Translations under genes and position numbers: made by a program
The notes under the pieces: generated by a model
Told to the model about the DNA's origin: nothing
The model's database searches: none
Seen by the model: only the letters and a program-made list of their open reading frames with translations
Shown here: positions 8,792-17,547 of the stretch, piece by piece
How the letters are laid out: each line of letters begins with the position of its first letter
Numbering within the stretch: position 1 is the stretch's first letter
Assembly: GCA_003216035.1 (NCBI GenBank)
Contig: QCJM01000015.1
Coordinates: 1-32,175, forward strand
DNA: 32,175 nt
Reading direction: 5' to 3'
From: Prochlorococcus sp. AG-409-B13
GTDB taxonomy: Bacteria > Cyanobacteriota > Cyanobacteriia > PCC-6307 > Cyanobiaceae

Positions 8792-9463
8792 ATGAGCACG
8801 AAGCCCCTAGTAATAGCCCCTTCGATCCTCTCTGCAGATTTCTCCCGTTTAGGCGAAGAAGTGAGTGCTGTAGACAGGGCAGGTGCAGATTGGATTCACG
8901 TTGACGTGATGGATGGGCGGTTTGTACCAAACATCACTATTGGCCCATTAATTGTTGAAGCTCTACGGCCAGTAACAGCCAAGCCCCTAGACGTGCACCT
9001 AATGATCGTTGAACCTGAAAGGTATGTAGCGGACTTTGCGAAAGCAGGAGCTGATCACATTTATGTCCAAGCTGAGGCTTGTCCACACCTACACAGAAAC
9101 CTCTCACAAATAAAAGACCTGGGTAAAAAAGCCGGTGCAGTTCTAAATCCCAGCACCCCCTTAGACACTCTTGAATACTGCCTAGAATTATGTGACTTGA
9201 TATTAATAATGAGTGTCAATCCAGGTTTTGGCGGACAAAGCTTTATAGATAATCAAGTTCAAAAGATTCGAGATCTTAGGAACAAATGCAATGAAAGGAA
9301 TCTAGATCCATGGATAGAAGTAGACGGTGGCATAAAAGCCAACAATGCATGGAAAGTAATTGAAGCAGGAGCGAATGCAATAGTTAGTGGTTCAGGAATA
9401 TTCAATCAACCTGATTATGCTGAAGCAATAAAAGGAATAAGAAATAGCAAACGACCTACATAA
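8792..9463 (+). CDS. rpe: ribulose-phosphate 3-epimerase
   Basis: Interconverts ribulose 5-phosphate and xylulose 5-phosphate in the Calvin cycle and pentose phosphate pathway; cytoplasmic TIM barrel. The 223 residues are standard. Seen: [16 protein letters not shown] (about residues 10-25), [19 protein letters not shown] with the metal-ligand His/Asp, [27 protein letters not shown] and [23 protein letters not shown] at 8792 gives the expected N-terminus; a Shine-Dalgarno is not obvious. It is the only rightward gene between 1.5 and 16 kb, divergent from glpX and convergent with ccsA. Its substrate is the product of Gnd, encoded about 4 kb away. Confidence 0.97.
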   Translation: MSTKPLVIAPSILSADFSRLGEEVSAVDRAGADWIHVDVMDGRFVPNITIGPLIVEALRPVTAKPLDVHLMIVEPERYVADFAKAGADHIYVQAEACPHLHRNLSQIKDLGKKAGAVLNPSTPLDTLEYCLELCDLILIMSVNPGFGGQSFIDNQVQKIRDLRNKCNERNLDPWIEVDGGIKANNAWKVIEAGANAIVSGSGIFNQPDYAEAIKGIRNSKRPT

Positions 9464-9477
9464 TATTTCAAAAGCAC

Positions 9478-9497
9478 TAATTTAATAAAATAAATTA
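9478..9497. terminator. AT-only inverted repeat between convergent rpe and ccsA
   Basis: TAATTTA (9478-9484) and TAAATTA (9491-9497) form a perfect 7-pair AU hairpin with a 6-base loop in the 57-base spacer between the two stops. The stem has no G-C pairs, so intrinsic termination would be weak. Confidence 0.25.
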
Positions 9498-9520
9498 AAG
9501 CTGTTTATAAAAAATATATA

Positions 9521-10462
9521 TCATAAGAACCAACCATAACTATGCAAGCCTATACCCAAAAGGTTAACTCCTATATAGCAAATAATAATTACGAATAGTC
9601 CCGTAATCGCAAAGTATGCTGGTTTTCTGCCCTGCCAACCACGACTCAACCTTGTATGAAGATAAGCTGCATATACTAACCAACAGATCAAAGCCCAAGT
9701 CTCCTTTGGATCCCAACTCCACCAACTTCCCCAAGCTTCATTTGCCCATACAGCTCCACTAATTAGCCCAAGAGTTAAAAGCAAAAAACCAACTGTAATT
9801 GTGCGATAGCTAAGGCTATCTAATTGCTCATTCCTACTCATTGCAATTGAACTAAGTTTAAACGTATTAGAATTCTGTGAATCATCCATTGCACGATTAG
9901 CCCCCCTAAATCCTCCTACACCAATAGAACTACTTCGAATTTCCAGAGGTTGATTTCTGTCTGTTAATAAAACAACTGCCGAAAGTAAGGACCCTACGAG
10001 AAGTGCAGCATAGCTACACATAATTACACTTACATGCATAACTAGCCAACTTGAACGAAGTGCAGGGACTAAAGGTGAGGCCCCCTGCAGTCTTTCAGGC
10101 AATACAAAACTGGCAAAGGCAATAGATGTCAAAGCCATCGGCGTAGCAACAGCTGATACCAAAGGAGAAGGCCAAGAACGCTCAACCAATAACTGTGTAA
10201 AACTACATGCCCATGCTAAAAAGCATAGAGATTCATATAAATTACTGACAGGAAAGTGACCAGACTGCCACCATCTAAACAATAGTTGTGAAGCTAAAAA
10301 TAAATTTGCTAAAGATACAAGAAGTCTAACGCTTGAGGAACTAGTAGTGCCACCTACTGACCAAAAGGCAAAGGGAAGTGCTATTAAAAGTAAAGTAAAA
10401 GAAATAAAACCTAAAGTCAAAACAGGATCACCAAACGAATTTAGTAGTTCCTGCAAAGTCAT
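9521..10462 (-). CDS. ccsA: cytochrome c biogenesis protein CcsA (system II heme handling)
   Basis: Integral membrane component of the CcsA-CcsB (ResC/ResB) system that carries heme to the lumenal side and attaches it to apocytochromes c such as cytochrome f, c6 and c550. The 313 residues contain about eight hydrophobic segments and the diagnostic Trp-rich motif [18 protein letters not shown] near residues 240-260 (WWD domain), followed by the conserved [10 protein letters not shown] hydrophilic loop at about residues 170-205 is expected in cyanobacterial and plastid homologues. ATG at 10462. The gene is separated by 46 bases from the LptF-type permease gene upstream; the partner ccsB is not in the window. 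Length and motif match well. Confidence 0.93.
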   Translation of the reverse strand: MTLQELLNSFGDPVLTLGFISFTLLLIALPFAFWSVGGTTSSSSVRLLVSLANLFLASQLLFRWWQSGHFPVSNLYESLCFLAWACSFTQLLVERSWPSPLVSAVATPMALTSIAFASFVLPERLQGASPLVPALRSSWLVMHVSVIMCSYAALLVGSLLSAVVLLTDRNQPLEIRSSSIGVGGFRGANRAMDDSQNSNTFKLSSIAMSRNEQLDSLSYRTITVGFLLLTLGLISGAVWANEAWGSWWSWDPKETWALICWLVYAAYLHTRLSRGWQGRKPAYFAITGLFVIIICYIGVNLLGIGLHSYGWFL

Positions 10463-10508
10463 AACAAATGAAAGGTTCTTAATTTAATCAATTTATACTA
10501 AAGAGAAT

Positions 10509-11720
10509 TCAAACACTTGCTCGTTTTAGCAAAAAGCAGCCTCCACAAATGGAAATAAAAACTGGTGACCAGGCTGCAACGAAGGGAATTAGTGTCCCTT
10601 TCACTCCCAGAGAGCTAAAACTAAAGCTAAGGACGTAATAAAAAAGTATCAGCATTACGCTTATCCCAAAGCCTTGACTCCTGCTAGTTCGTGTATTTGG
10701 TTTAGCCCCTAAGCTACTACCAATAAGAGCAAAAACCAGACAAGCCATAGGGAGGGTGAACTTCTCTTGAATGCGAACTTTCATACGCCTGGCTTCCTTA
10801 ATATTTCCAGCTTCTTCATATAACCTTTCAGCCCTCATAGCTTCCAAGAAAGTCATTTGATTTGAGTCTTTTGGTAACTCAGCAATTCTTTTGGGTCCAG
10901 TGCCTAGAGGATACAAATACCTGTCGAATATTGCTGTTGTAGTACTCCCATTTGGAGACAATGTCAGAATCTTTCCGTCAAAGAACTCCCAAATAGCGTC
11001 TTGATCATTCCAAATAGCCTTTTTAGCCACCAATACTTGTGTATAACCCAGTCTAGAAAAGTCTAGAAGAGTTACCTCTCTCATTGCACTTTCTCTAAAT
11101 TCCTTTGCATAAAATAATTGTGTCAGGCCTTTGGTTTGTTTTGTTAACTTAGGGCCTGTAATCCTTCCAAAGCGAGAATAAATAATGTCATCTCCTTTTT
11201 CTGTTGCAATAGACTTACCTAATGCTCTTCGCAAAGTAACCTCGGCGTTTCTATTGGTTTGTGGCACGATTAAATCATTAAATAAAAATGTGAGACCAGT
11301 CATTAATATTGCAAGTAAAAGCGCAGGGACAATCATGCGTCTTGTAGATACCCCAACACTACGAAGTGCCTTTAATTCGCTATTTGCAGAGAGTCTGCTA
11401 TAGGCAAGCAAAGTTGCCATCAACATAGCCATTGGGAAAGAAACGACTAAAAACCCTGGAAGACGCAATATCAAAACCTGTAATGCGACCAGAAAAGGGA
11501 GTCCAGATTCAACTATTTTACGAACTAAATCAAACATTACACCCACTGATAATGAAACCACAGTGAATGCTGCGATAGCAAAAAATAAAGGCGTAATTAA
11601 TTCACCCAGAATCCATCTATCTAGAATTGGCAACAAATACCACTTAGACAAAATCTCTCTCCTAATATTCAAATGTTGAAAATTAGGCTTATAGTTGAAA
11701 TCTCTAAAATAATTTCTCAT
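10509..11720 (-). CDS. LptF/LptG-family LPS export permease (YjgP/YjgQ)
   Basis: Transmembrane subunit of the ABC transporter that extracts lipopolysaccharide from the inner membrane and passes it to the periplasmic bridge. The 403 residues show the family layout: three N-terminal membrane segments (roughly residues 35-65, 75-105 and 125-150), a periplasmic beta-jellyroll region (about 160-300) and three C-terminal segments (about 320-400). ILDRWILGELITPLFFAI near the start is characteristic. Its ATG (11720) overlaps the stop of the ATP-binding gene by four bases (ATGA), so it is coupled with it. Proteobacteria carry LptF plus LptG; cyanobacteria usually carry one such gene, so I leave the symbol open. 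Confidence 0.9.
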   Translation of the reverse strand: MRNYFRDFNYKPNFQHLNIRREILSKWYLLPILDRWILGELITPLFFAIAAFTVVSLSVGVMFDLVRKIVESGLPFLVALQVLILRLPGFLVVSFPMAMLMATLLAYSRLSANSELKALRSVGVSTRRMIVPALLLAILMTGLTFLFNDLIVPQTNRNAEVTLRRALGKSIATEKGDDIIYSRFGRITGPKLTKQTKGLTQLFYAKEFRESAMREVTLLDFSRLGYTQVLVAKKAIWNDQDAIWEFFDGKILTLSPNGSTTTAIFDRYLYPLGTGPKRIAELPKDSNQMTFLEAMRAERLYEEAGNIKEARRMKVRIQEKFTLPMACLVFALIGSSLGAKPNTRTSRSQGFGISVMLILFYYVLSFSFSSLGVKGTLIPFVAAWSPVFISICGGCFLLKRASV

Positions 11721-12445
11721 AATTGAAACTCCTCTCCTAAGTAATAACGTATTACAAGTGGATCATTAGCAACCTCTTTAGAAGGACCTGAAGAAAGTAT
11801 TTTCCCATCATTGAGAATATAGGAACGATCAGTTATAGCCAATGTTTCTCTAACATTGTGATCTGTTAGGAGTATTCCCATTCCACGTCTTTTTAGGCCC
11901 TGAATCAACTTCTGCAATTCAGAAACAGCTATGGGGTCTACTCCAGCAAAGGGTTCATCAAGCAACAGATAGCTGGGCCCAGTTTTTCCTACAGCCAATG
12001 CTCTAGCAACCTCAGAACGACGTCTTTCCCCTCCAGAAAGTTGGTATCCTCTTCTATCAATAAAAGAACTTAATTTAAAATCTTCAACTAACTGCTCTTT
12101 TCTAATACGCAAAAAACTTGAAGGTAAAGAGCTTTGAGACAAAGCTAATTCAAGGTTTTGTTGAACAGTTAGTTGGCGAAAGATACTTGGCTCTTGGGGC
12201 AGATAACCAATTCCTAAACGTGCTCTAGTAGGAATTGACAAATTTGACACCAATCTACCGTCCAATAACACCTGACCATAATCAGGTCGCAATAAACCAA
12301 TTAGCAGGTTAAATGTTGTAGTTTTACCTGCACCATTGGGCCCCAATAGCCCTACTACTTCTCCAGGCTCTAATCTCAAATTAATGTTTTGAACCAAAGG
12401 GCGTCCTCCTATATAAAGTGCTACTTCGACAAGAGATAAGCTCAT
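11717..12445 (-). CDS. lptB: LPS export ABC transporter ATP-binding protein
   Basis: ATPase that powers LPS extraction with the neighbouring LptF/G permease. The 242 residues contain Walker A GPNGAGKT (35-42), Q-loop YLPQEPSIFR (81-90, the Pro-Gln-Glu form typical of LptB), signature LSGGERRR (136-143), Walker B YLLLDEPFAGVDP (159-171) and the H-loop His196. No membrane segment is present. It starts with ATG at 12445, overlapping the end of the lptA-like gene by four bases, and its stop overlaps the permease start by four bases, so the three are one translationally coupled unit. Assignment as LptB rather than a generic ABC ATPase rests on these neighbours and the sequence style. Confidence 0.93.
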   Translation of the reverse strand: MSLSLVEVALYIGGRPLVQNINLRLEPGEVVGLLGPNGAGKTTTFNLLIGLLRPDYGQVLLDGRLVSNLSIPTRARLGIGYLPQEPSIFRQLTVQQNLELALSQSSLPSSFLRIRKEQLVEDFKLSSFIDRRGYQLSGGERRRSEVARALAVGKTGPSYLLLDEPFAGVDPIAVSELQKLIQGLKRRGMGILLTDHNVRETLAITDRSYILNDGKILSSGPSKEVANDPLVIRYYLGEEFQL

Positions 12446-12903
12446 GGAGTAATAGACCTCTTGTCAGGAAAGCTTGTGTAAAGAAGGAACTTACTAAAGA
12501 CTTGAGATTTAGAATAGGAATCTGCAACCATTTTATCTTCCGAAAGCATATAAACCAGTCTGTCTGCACTAATAGATGCCTCTCCTTTACGAATAAAATC
12601 GACATCACCACTAAGTATCACAATTTTTTCATTACCAAAGTACTGAAGCTGACTTGAAGTTGCTTTGATGCCACGAGATGGATAAATAATCCGAACATTA
12701 CCTACAGCAGTAACCACTTGGCTAGAAGAATCATTGGTTTGTATATCTGACTCAATAATAATTTGATGATCATTTTCGGTAGCAATTAAAGGAAGTGTCT
12801 CTTTACTAAATGCATGCGAATGAAGCAATCCGAAACAAGATAATATCATCAAGCTAAATCCACCTGCCCTACAGACTCTTTCTTTTAAATTAGGTGGTTT
12901 CAA
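12442..12903 (-). CDS. LptA/OstA-like periplasmic LPS transport protein
   Basis: A short (153 aa) exported protein of the LptA/OstA-N beta-jellyroll type. Seen: a basic start, then a hydrophobic stretch around residues 16-30 and a likely signal cleavage near HSHA-FSKE; then the OstA-like pattern of repeated short beta strands, VVTAVGNVRIIYPSRGIKATSSQ and IVILSGDVDFIRKGEASISADRLVYMLSEDKMV, separated by turns. It would form the periplasmic bridge between the LptB/F complex and LptD. The start is TTG at 12903; an ATG at residue 19 would remove the basic part of the signal, so the TTG is preferred although no Shine-Dalgarno is visible. The stop overlaps lptB by four bases. Family call relies on pattern and context; the symbol lptA is probable but not certain. 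Confidence 0.78.
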   Translation of the reverse strand: MKPPNLKERVCRAGGFSLMILSCFGLLHSHAFSKETLPLIATENDHQIIIESDIQTNDSSSQVVTAVGNVRIIYPSRGIKATSSQLQYFGNEKIVILSGDVDFIRKGEASISADRLVYMLSEDKMVADSYSKSQVFSKFLLYTSFPDKRSITP

Positions 12904-12945
12904 ATTCGCAAAAGGAATAAAATGGGTTAGAAAGTCAATACTAGT

Positions 12946-13332
12946 TCAAGTTCTTTCTTGAAGTACTGGTAAGCATATAAGTTCTGTATTGGATTTTCCT
13001 TGCAGGATTCTAAGCCTAGATTCAACACATTTACAGAGACATTCAATATCTAACCCGAGGTCTGGTGTACCCATTCGTCTAAGCCTACCTAAAGCTTCAC
13101 CAAGAAGTATTGTTGCCCCTGTATTATTCCCACTTTCCAAATGAACTTGAGCCACAGCAATTTGCAAAAATCCCTGAATTGTAGTTCTTTCTGGACCATA
13201 AGTTTCATGCCATAACTCCTCAAAAGCATCATGTGCGGAATACCACTCTGAGGAATTAAATAAATCAATTGCCATTTTAAAACGTGCATCTTTAGTAATG
13301 GAATTAAGATTTTGATTTTTAGCTTGCGTCAT
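12946..13332 (-). CDS. DUF309 protein
   Basis: Small helical protein of 128 residues with the DUF309 signature around residues 30-43: WYSAHDAFEELWHETYGPER. The conserved His/Glu residues (H34, E38, E39, H42, E43) suggest metal or small-ligand binding, but no activity is established to my knowledge. A second family block, QGFLQIAVAQVHLESGN, follows. ATG at 13332 overlaps the TAA of typA by one base (TAATG), so the two are coupled. Function unknown. Confidence 0.88.
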   Translation of the reverse strand: MTQAKNQNLNSITKDARFKMAIDLFNSSEWYSAHDAFEELWHETYGPERTTIQGFLQIAVAQVHLESGNNTGATILLGEALGRLRRMGTPDLGLDIECLCKCVESRLRILQGKSNTELICLPVLQERT

Positions 13333-15134
13333 TAACGTTTAGCCATCTTTTTTGCGGGTAGTTTACGCAACCTAATTGATTCTGGAGTGACTTCTAGCAT
13401 TTCTCCAGGGCCAATATATTCGAGTGCTCTCTCTAAAGTAATCTCAGTAGGAGATTGCAGAGTATCCAACTCCTCTGCCCCTGAAGATCGCATATTTGTC
13501 AATTGTTTAGTCTTACATATATTTATCTCCAAATCTTGAGGTCGGTTATTTTCACCAATAATCATTCCCTTATAGACTTTAGTGCCAGGGTTAATAAAGA
13601 ATTGACCACGGCCTTCAGCATTCTTTAATGCATAAAAAGTTGCGGTTCCCTGCTCAAATGCAATTAAGACTCCATTACGTCGAGAATCAAATTCTCCCAT
13701 CATTGGCCGATATTCAAAGAAAGAGTGACTCATAATCCCTTCACCTCTAGTCGCTCGAACAAACTCTCCTCGAAAACCTATTAATCCTCTAGAAGGAACA
13801 ACAAACTCGAGTTGGCTACGCCCATCATTACCTGTCTCCATATTCTGCATTTCCCCCCTTCGAACACCAAGTTTTTCTATACAAGCACCAACAGATTCAT
13901 CTGGTATATCCATTACTAAAGTTTCTACCGGTTCACAGGGAGTTCCACCCATTGTCCTAAAAATAACCTGAGGTTGAGATACCTGAAACTCATAACCTTC
14001 TCTTCGCATAGTTTCTATCAAAATACCTAAGTGCAACTCTCCTCGACCACTTACGGAAAAACGATCAGGAGAATTGGTATCCTCAACTCTTAAAGCAACA
14101 TTAGTGAGTAATTCTTTTTTTAGACGATCTCTTAGTTGACGACTAGTTACAAACTTGCCTTCTTTGCCTGCAAATGGAGAGTCATTTACAACAAATGTCA
14201 TCTGAAGTGTAGGCTCGTCAACCTTAATAAGGGGTAAAGCCTTTGGTTCATCAGGGCAAGCAATAGTTTCACCTATATTCACTTCATCAAAACCAGCTAA
14301 GGCCACCAAGTCTCCAGCAGATGCATTATCTATTTCAATTCTTTGTAAGCCCTTAAAGCCAAGAAGTTTACTTATTCTACCTTTCTTTATTGTTCCATCT
14401 TCTTTTATTAAAGATGCGTTTTGACCATTCCTAATTATCCCGTTATGTACTCTGCCTATAACAATTCTTCCCAGAAAATCTGAATAATCAAGAGTTGTTA
14501 TCTGCAATTGCAAGGGTTTATTTGAATCGCCAACTGGAGGTGGAACATGACGAAGAATTGCTTCAAACAAAGGCTTCATATTTTCGCTCTCTGTATCCAT
14601 ATCAGGCTTAGCAAAACCACCCAGCCCACTTCCAAACAGGTAAGGGAAATCACATTGATCATCATCCGCTCCAAGTTCAAGGAAAAGATCAAGAACTTTG
14701 TCTACAGCAGTTTCTGGATCAACCCTGGCTCTATCGATCTTATTAACGAACACTATTGGACGTAAACCTTGCTCTAAAGCCTTTTTAAGAACAAAGCGTG
14801 TCTGAGGCATTGGACCTTCATTAGCATCAACAATCAACAAACATCCATCAACCATTCCAAGTACTCTCTCAACCTCTCCTCCAAAATCAGCGTGGCCAGG
14901 TGTATCAACAATATTGATGCGAGTATCGCTGTAAGTAACTGCAGTGTTTTTAGAAAGAATAGTTATTCCCCTTTCTCTTTCTAGATCATTGGAATCCATG
15001 ACACAGGTCGGTATAGCCTCGTTTTCACGAAAGATGCCGGATTGACAAAGAAGAGCATCTACTAAAGTTGTTTTTCCATGGTCGACATGGGCGATGATTG
15101 CAATATTGCGAATCGCAGGTATCTGAACACTCAT
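13332..15134 (-). CDS. typA: ribosome-associated GTPase TypA/BipA
   Basis: Translational GTPase of the EF-G group that binds ribosomes and helps 50S assembly and stress or cold adaptation. The 600 residues match the family. Seen: P-loop AHVDHGKT (15-22), switch I ERERGITI (53-60), G3 DTPGHADF (about 76-83), G4 NKIDR (about 130-134), then beta-barrel, EF-G-like III/V and the BipA-specific C-terminal domain including [29 protein letters not shown] and the basic tail. ATG at 15134 gives [20 protein letters not shown]. The 173-base leader upstream holds a small hairpin, ACGCC/GGCGT (15166-15179). It is followed by DUF309 with a one-base overlap; the lpt genes come next on the same strand. Confidence 0.96.
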   Translation of the reverse strand: MSVQIPAIRNIAIIAHVDHGKTTLVDALLCQSGIFRENEAIPTCVMDSNDLERERGITILSKNTAVTYSDTRINIVDTPGHADFGGEVERVLGMVDGCLLIVDANEGPMPQTRFVLKKALEQGLRPIVFVNKIDRARVDPETAVDKVLDLFLELGADDDQCDFPYLFGSGLGGFAKPDMDTESENMKPLFEAILRHVPPPVGDSNKPLQLQITTLDYSDFLGRIVIGRVHNGIIRNGQNASLIKEDGTIKKGRISKLLGFKGLQRIEIDNASAGDLVALAGFDEVNIGETIACPDEPKALPLIKVDEPTLQMTFVVNDSPFAGKEGKFVTSRQLRDRLKKELLTNVALRVEDTNSPDRFSVSGRGELHLGILIETMRREGYEFQVSQPQVIFRTMGGTPCEPVETLVMDIPDESVGACIEKLGVRRGEMQNMETGNDGRSQLEFVVPSRGLIGFRGEFVRATRGEGIMSHSFFEYRPMMGEFDSRRNGVLIAFEQGTATFYALKNAEGRGQFFINPGTKVYKGMIIGENNRPQDLEINICKTKQLTNMRSSGAEELDTLQSPTEITLERALEYIGPGEMLEVTPESIRLRKLPAKKMAKR

Positions 15135-15165
15135 TGGTATGGAGAGAATTTCTTAGAGATATGAG

Positions 15166-15179
15166 ACGCCCTAAGGCGT
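15166..15179 (-). other. short hairpin in the typA leader
   Basis: ACGCC (15166-15170) and GGCGT (15175-15179) are perfectly complementary around CTAA, 32 bases upstream of the typA ATG. The rest of the 173-base gap 15135-15307 shows nothing else I can name. The hairpin is short; it may be a leader element or chance. Confidence 0.3.
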
Positions 15180-15307
15180 AGTTGTAGCAGGCTATTTCAG
15201 CATGGACATTAAATTGAATGCAAGGTGCCACTACTAGCTTTATCTAAAAGGTAGAGAAATGAACAGATTCAACTGAAAATTTCATTGGTTACTCCCTAAA
15301 GAACATT

Positions 15308-16057
15308 TCAATCATTCAGAAGAAACCTTCGCGCATCCTCAAATTGTCTTAAGGCATTAGCTGTTCCTTCAAATCTCCAATGCCATGGTTCATAAGAGAC
15401 TCCCTGAGAATTATCTTTTGGGAAAGAAAGAGTGAAATGGTACTTAGCGGCATGCTTAATAAGCCAACGAAAAGCTCGTGTTGATTCAAAGGAAACTTCG
15501 AAATCCGTTTCACGTCGGGTCTTATCACCAATATCAATTGCAAATCCAGTGCTGTGTTCTGAATATCCCGGTGGTGCTGAAACCCTAGCCCGCTCAATAG
15601 CCGTCTGGTTTCGATCAGACTTAATATCAAAAAAGATTTCCTCTTGGAGTGAGTGAGAGCGGTATCCACTCAAAAGGATGAGATCAATCCCATCAGCCAT
15701 TGCGGCTTCTTTCATAAGGTTATAAGACTTATAAGTGTTTTTTTCGAGCTCCAATCCTGGATAAACCTCAATTAAATCTTCCTTTAAAGCCTCTGGATAT
15801 GGAAAATGACCTAATAAGCGTCCATCGATGCTTGGCAAAACCTTATATCCCTTAAGAGGAGGGTCAACGGACAAAGGTCCTAAAGCTGTCGATCGATTAA
15901 TTACCAGAAAAACTGTAGTAATAATTGAAAACCCAACAGCAACTAATATTGTGAAATCCCTAACTGTAGGTCTCCTAATAGGATGAGACCTTGTTGCGAT
16001 AGGAATTTCATCACTGCTATTGCTTCGAGCTTTACTTGCTCGAATCACGAAATTCAT
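15308..16057 (-). CDS. VanY-type D-alanyl-D-alanine carboxypeptidase, membrane anchored
   Basis: Zinc metallopeptidase of the M15B family that trims the terminal D-Ala from peptidoglycan stem peptides in the periplasm. The 249 residues comprise a basic N-terminus, one membrane segment (about 35-53) and a periplasmic catalytic domain. Metal ligands are visible: H168 and D175 in SEHSTGFAIDI and H226 in YEPWHW, with catalytic E223. GYRSHSLQEEIF (131-142) supplies the conserved Arg. ATG at 16057. In this setting it is a cell-wall remodelling enzyme; a vancomycin-resistance role is not suggested because no VanA/VanH or sensor kinase is present. It lies upstream of typA on the same strand with 173 bases between. 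Confidence 0.93.
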   Translation of the reverse strand: MNFVIRASKARSNSSDEIPIATRSHPIRRPTVRDFTILVAVGFSIITTVFLVINRSTALGPLSVDPPLKGYKVLPSIDGRLLGHFPYPEALKEDLIEVYPGLELEKNTYKSYNLMKEAAMADGIDLILLSGYRSHSLQEEIFFDIKSDRNQTAIERARVSAPPGYSEHSTGFAIDIGDKTRRETDFEVSFESTRAFRWLIKHAAKYHFTLSFPKDNSQGVSYEPWHWRFEGTANALRQFEDARRFLLND

Positions 16058-16157
16058 CAGAAATGATGTTTCGATCGTAACGGGCTAAGCCAAGTGCATC
16101 CAGAATTCTTGTGACAATGTTAGTTTTTAAAAAAGAACCACAGGATTAGGCCTACAA

Positions 16158-17513
16158 ATGTTGCGTGTAGCAGTTATCGGTGGCGGGCCAAGTGGGTCTT
16201 GCGCCGCAGAAATACTTGCCAAGGCTGGCATAAAGACATGGATCTTTGAACGCAAGCTAGACAATGCAAAGCCTTGCGGAGGAGCAATACCTCTGTGCAT
16301 GGTCTCTGAATTTGACCTCCCCGATTCGATAATCGACAGAAAAGTGCGCAATATGCGCATGATCTCACCCTCTAACAGAGAGGTAGACATCAGTCTTGAC
16401 AAGGTTTATGGAAAAAGTGAAGACGAATACATAGGAATGTGTCGTAGAGAGGTAATGGATGCCTTCATGAGAAATCGTGCCGCAGAACTTGGAGCCAATC
16501 TGATCAATGGTCTGGTCACAAAAATAGACACTGGTTCTAATCGCCAAGGCCCCTACACACTTACTTACTCAGACTTCTCAAGCGGGGATACTACGGGTGA
16601 AACAAAGACCCTGGAAGTAGATCTAATAATTGGAGCTGACGGAGCGAATAGTCGAGTTGCCAAAGCAATGGATGCAGGTGACTACAACGTGGCCATTGCT
16701 TTCCAAGAACGAATAAAGCTTCCAGAGAAAGAAATGAGTTACTACGAAGACCTCGCCGAAATGTATGTAGGAACAGATGTATCACCTGATTTCTATGGCT
16801 GGGTATTCCCTAAATATGACCATGTAGCTGTAGGGACAGGAACTATGCAGAAAAATCAATCTTTAATAAAAAGTCTGCAAGTTGGCGTCAGAAATAGAGC
16901 CAAGAAACGCCTAGCCAATGGAGAGGTTATTAAGGTTGAAGCTCACCCAATACCAGAACATCCTCGCCCCAGGCGAGTTGTAGGAAGGATGGCTCTCGTT
17001 GGCGATGCCGCTGGGTATGTAACTAAAAGCTCTGGAGAGGGAATCTACTTTGCAGCCAAAAGTGGCCGCATGTGTGCGGAGGAAATAGTAGCCTCAAGTC
17101 AAAAAGGGCAAATAATTCCTACAGAAAAAGACCTGAAGAAATACCTACAGAAATGGGATAAAAAATACGGCACCACATACAAAGTTCTCGAAATTCTTCA
17201 AAACATCTTTTATTCAAATGATGGAGCAAGAGAAGCTTTTGTTGAGATGTGTGATGACATGGATGTACAACGACTCACTTTTGACAGCTACCTCTACAAA
17301 ACAGTTGTAGCGATGAAGCCATGGCAACAACTAAAGCTTACTTTCCTAACGCTTGGATCAGTACTTAGAGGGCGAGCACTTGCACCCAACGAGTACAAAC
17401 CTGTACCTAGTGCAGTAAGAGAAGATGAAGAAGTTAATAAAATGTTAGCCGTAAGTACAATCAAAGGAGGAATTAAAGTAGAGAAAGAAACCGTTAGCTC
17501 AAGGAAGGTATAG
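16158..17513 (+). CDS. chlP: geranylgeranyl diphosphate / geranylgeranyl-chlorophyll reductase
   Basis: FAD-dependent enzyme that reduces three double bonds of the geranylgeranyl chain to phytyl, for chlorophyll and tocopherol-type lipids. The 451 residues match ChlP. Seen: N-terminal dinucleotide loop VAVIGGGPSGSCAAEIL (4-20), KPCGGAIPLCMV (conserved Cys-Gly-Gly), LIIGADGANSRVAKAMDAGDYNVA, the middle stretch YGWVFPKYDHVAVGTG, VGDAAGYVTKSSGEGIYFA and a C-terminal basic tail. ATG at 16158 with AGGA 12 bases upstream. Divergent from the vanY-like gene across 100 bases and convergent with glyS. Thylakoid-associated in the cell. Secure. Confidence 0.97.
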   Translation: MLRVAVIGGGPSGSCAAEILAKAGIKTWIFERKLDNAKPCGGAIPLCMVSEFDLPDSIIDRKVRNMRMISPSNREVDISLDKVYGKSEDEYIGMCRREVMDAFMRNRAAELGANLINGLVTKIDTGSNRQGPYTLTYSDFSSGDTTGETKTLEVDLIIGADGANSRVAKAMDAGDYNVAIAFQERIKLPEKEMSYYEDLAEMYVGTDVSPDFYGWVFPKYDHVAVGTGTMQKNQSLIKSLQVGVRNRAKKRLANGEVIKVEAHPIPEHPRPRRVVGRMALVGDAAGYVTKSSGEGIYFAAKSGRMCAEEIVASSQKGQIIPTEKDLKKYLQKWDKKYGTTYKVLEILQNIFYSNDGAREAFVEMCDDMDVQRLTFDSYLYKTVVAMKPWQQLKLTFLTLGSVLRGRALAPNEYKPVPSAVREDEEVNKMLAVSTIKGGIKVEKETVSSRKV

Positions 17514-17525
17514 ATAGATAAAAAT

Positions 17526-17547
17526 CAGGCTAACCTGTTATTTTATT
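17526..17547. terminator. possible weak bidirectional terminator, chlP / glyS
   Basis: CAGG-CTAA-CCTG at 17526-17537 is a perfect 4-pair hairpin followed rightward by TTATTTTATT and, on the other strand, by ATTTTTATC. It overlaps the glyS stop. T-rich flanks on both sides suit convergent genes, but the stem is short. Confidence 0.35.

Noticed and set aside
8694-8930. 78-codon minus-strand ORF over the rpe start
   Set aside because: Covers the rpe N-terminus and the divergent promoter region; composition is not protein-like and rpe is certain.
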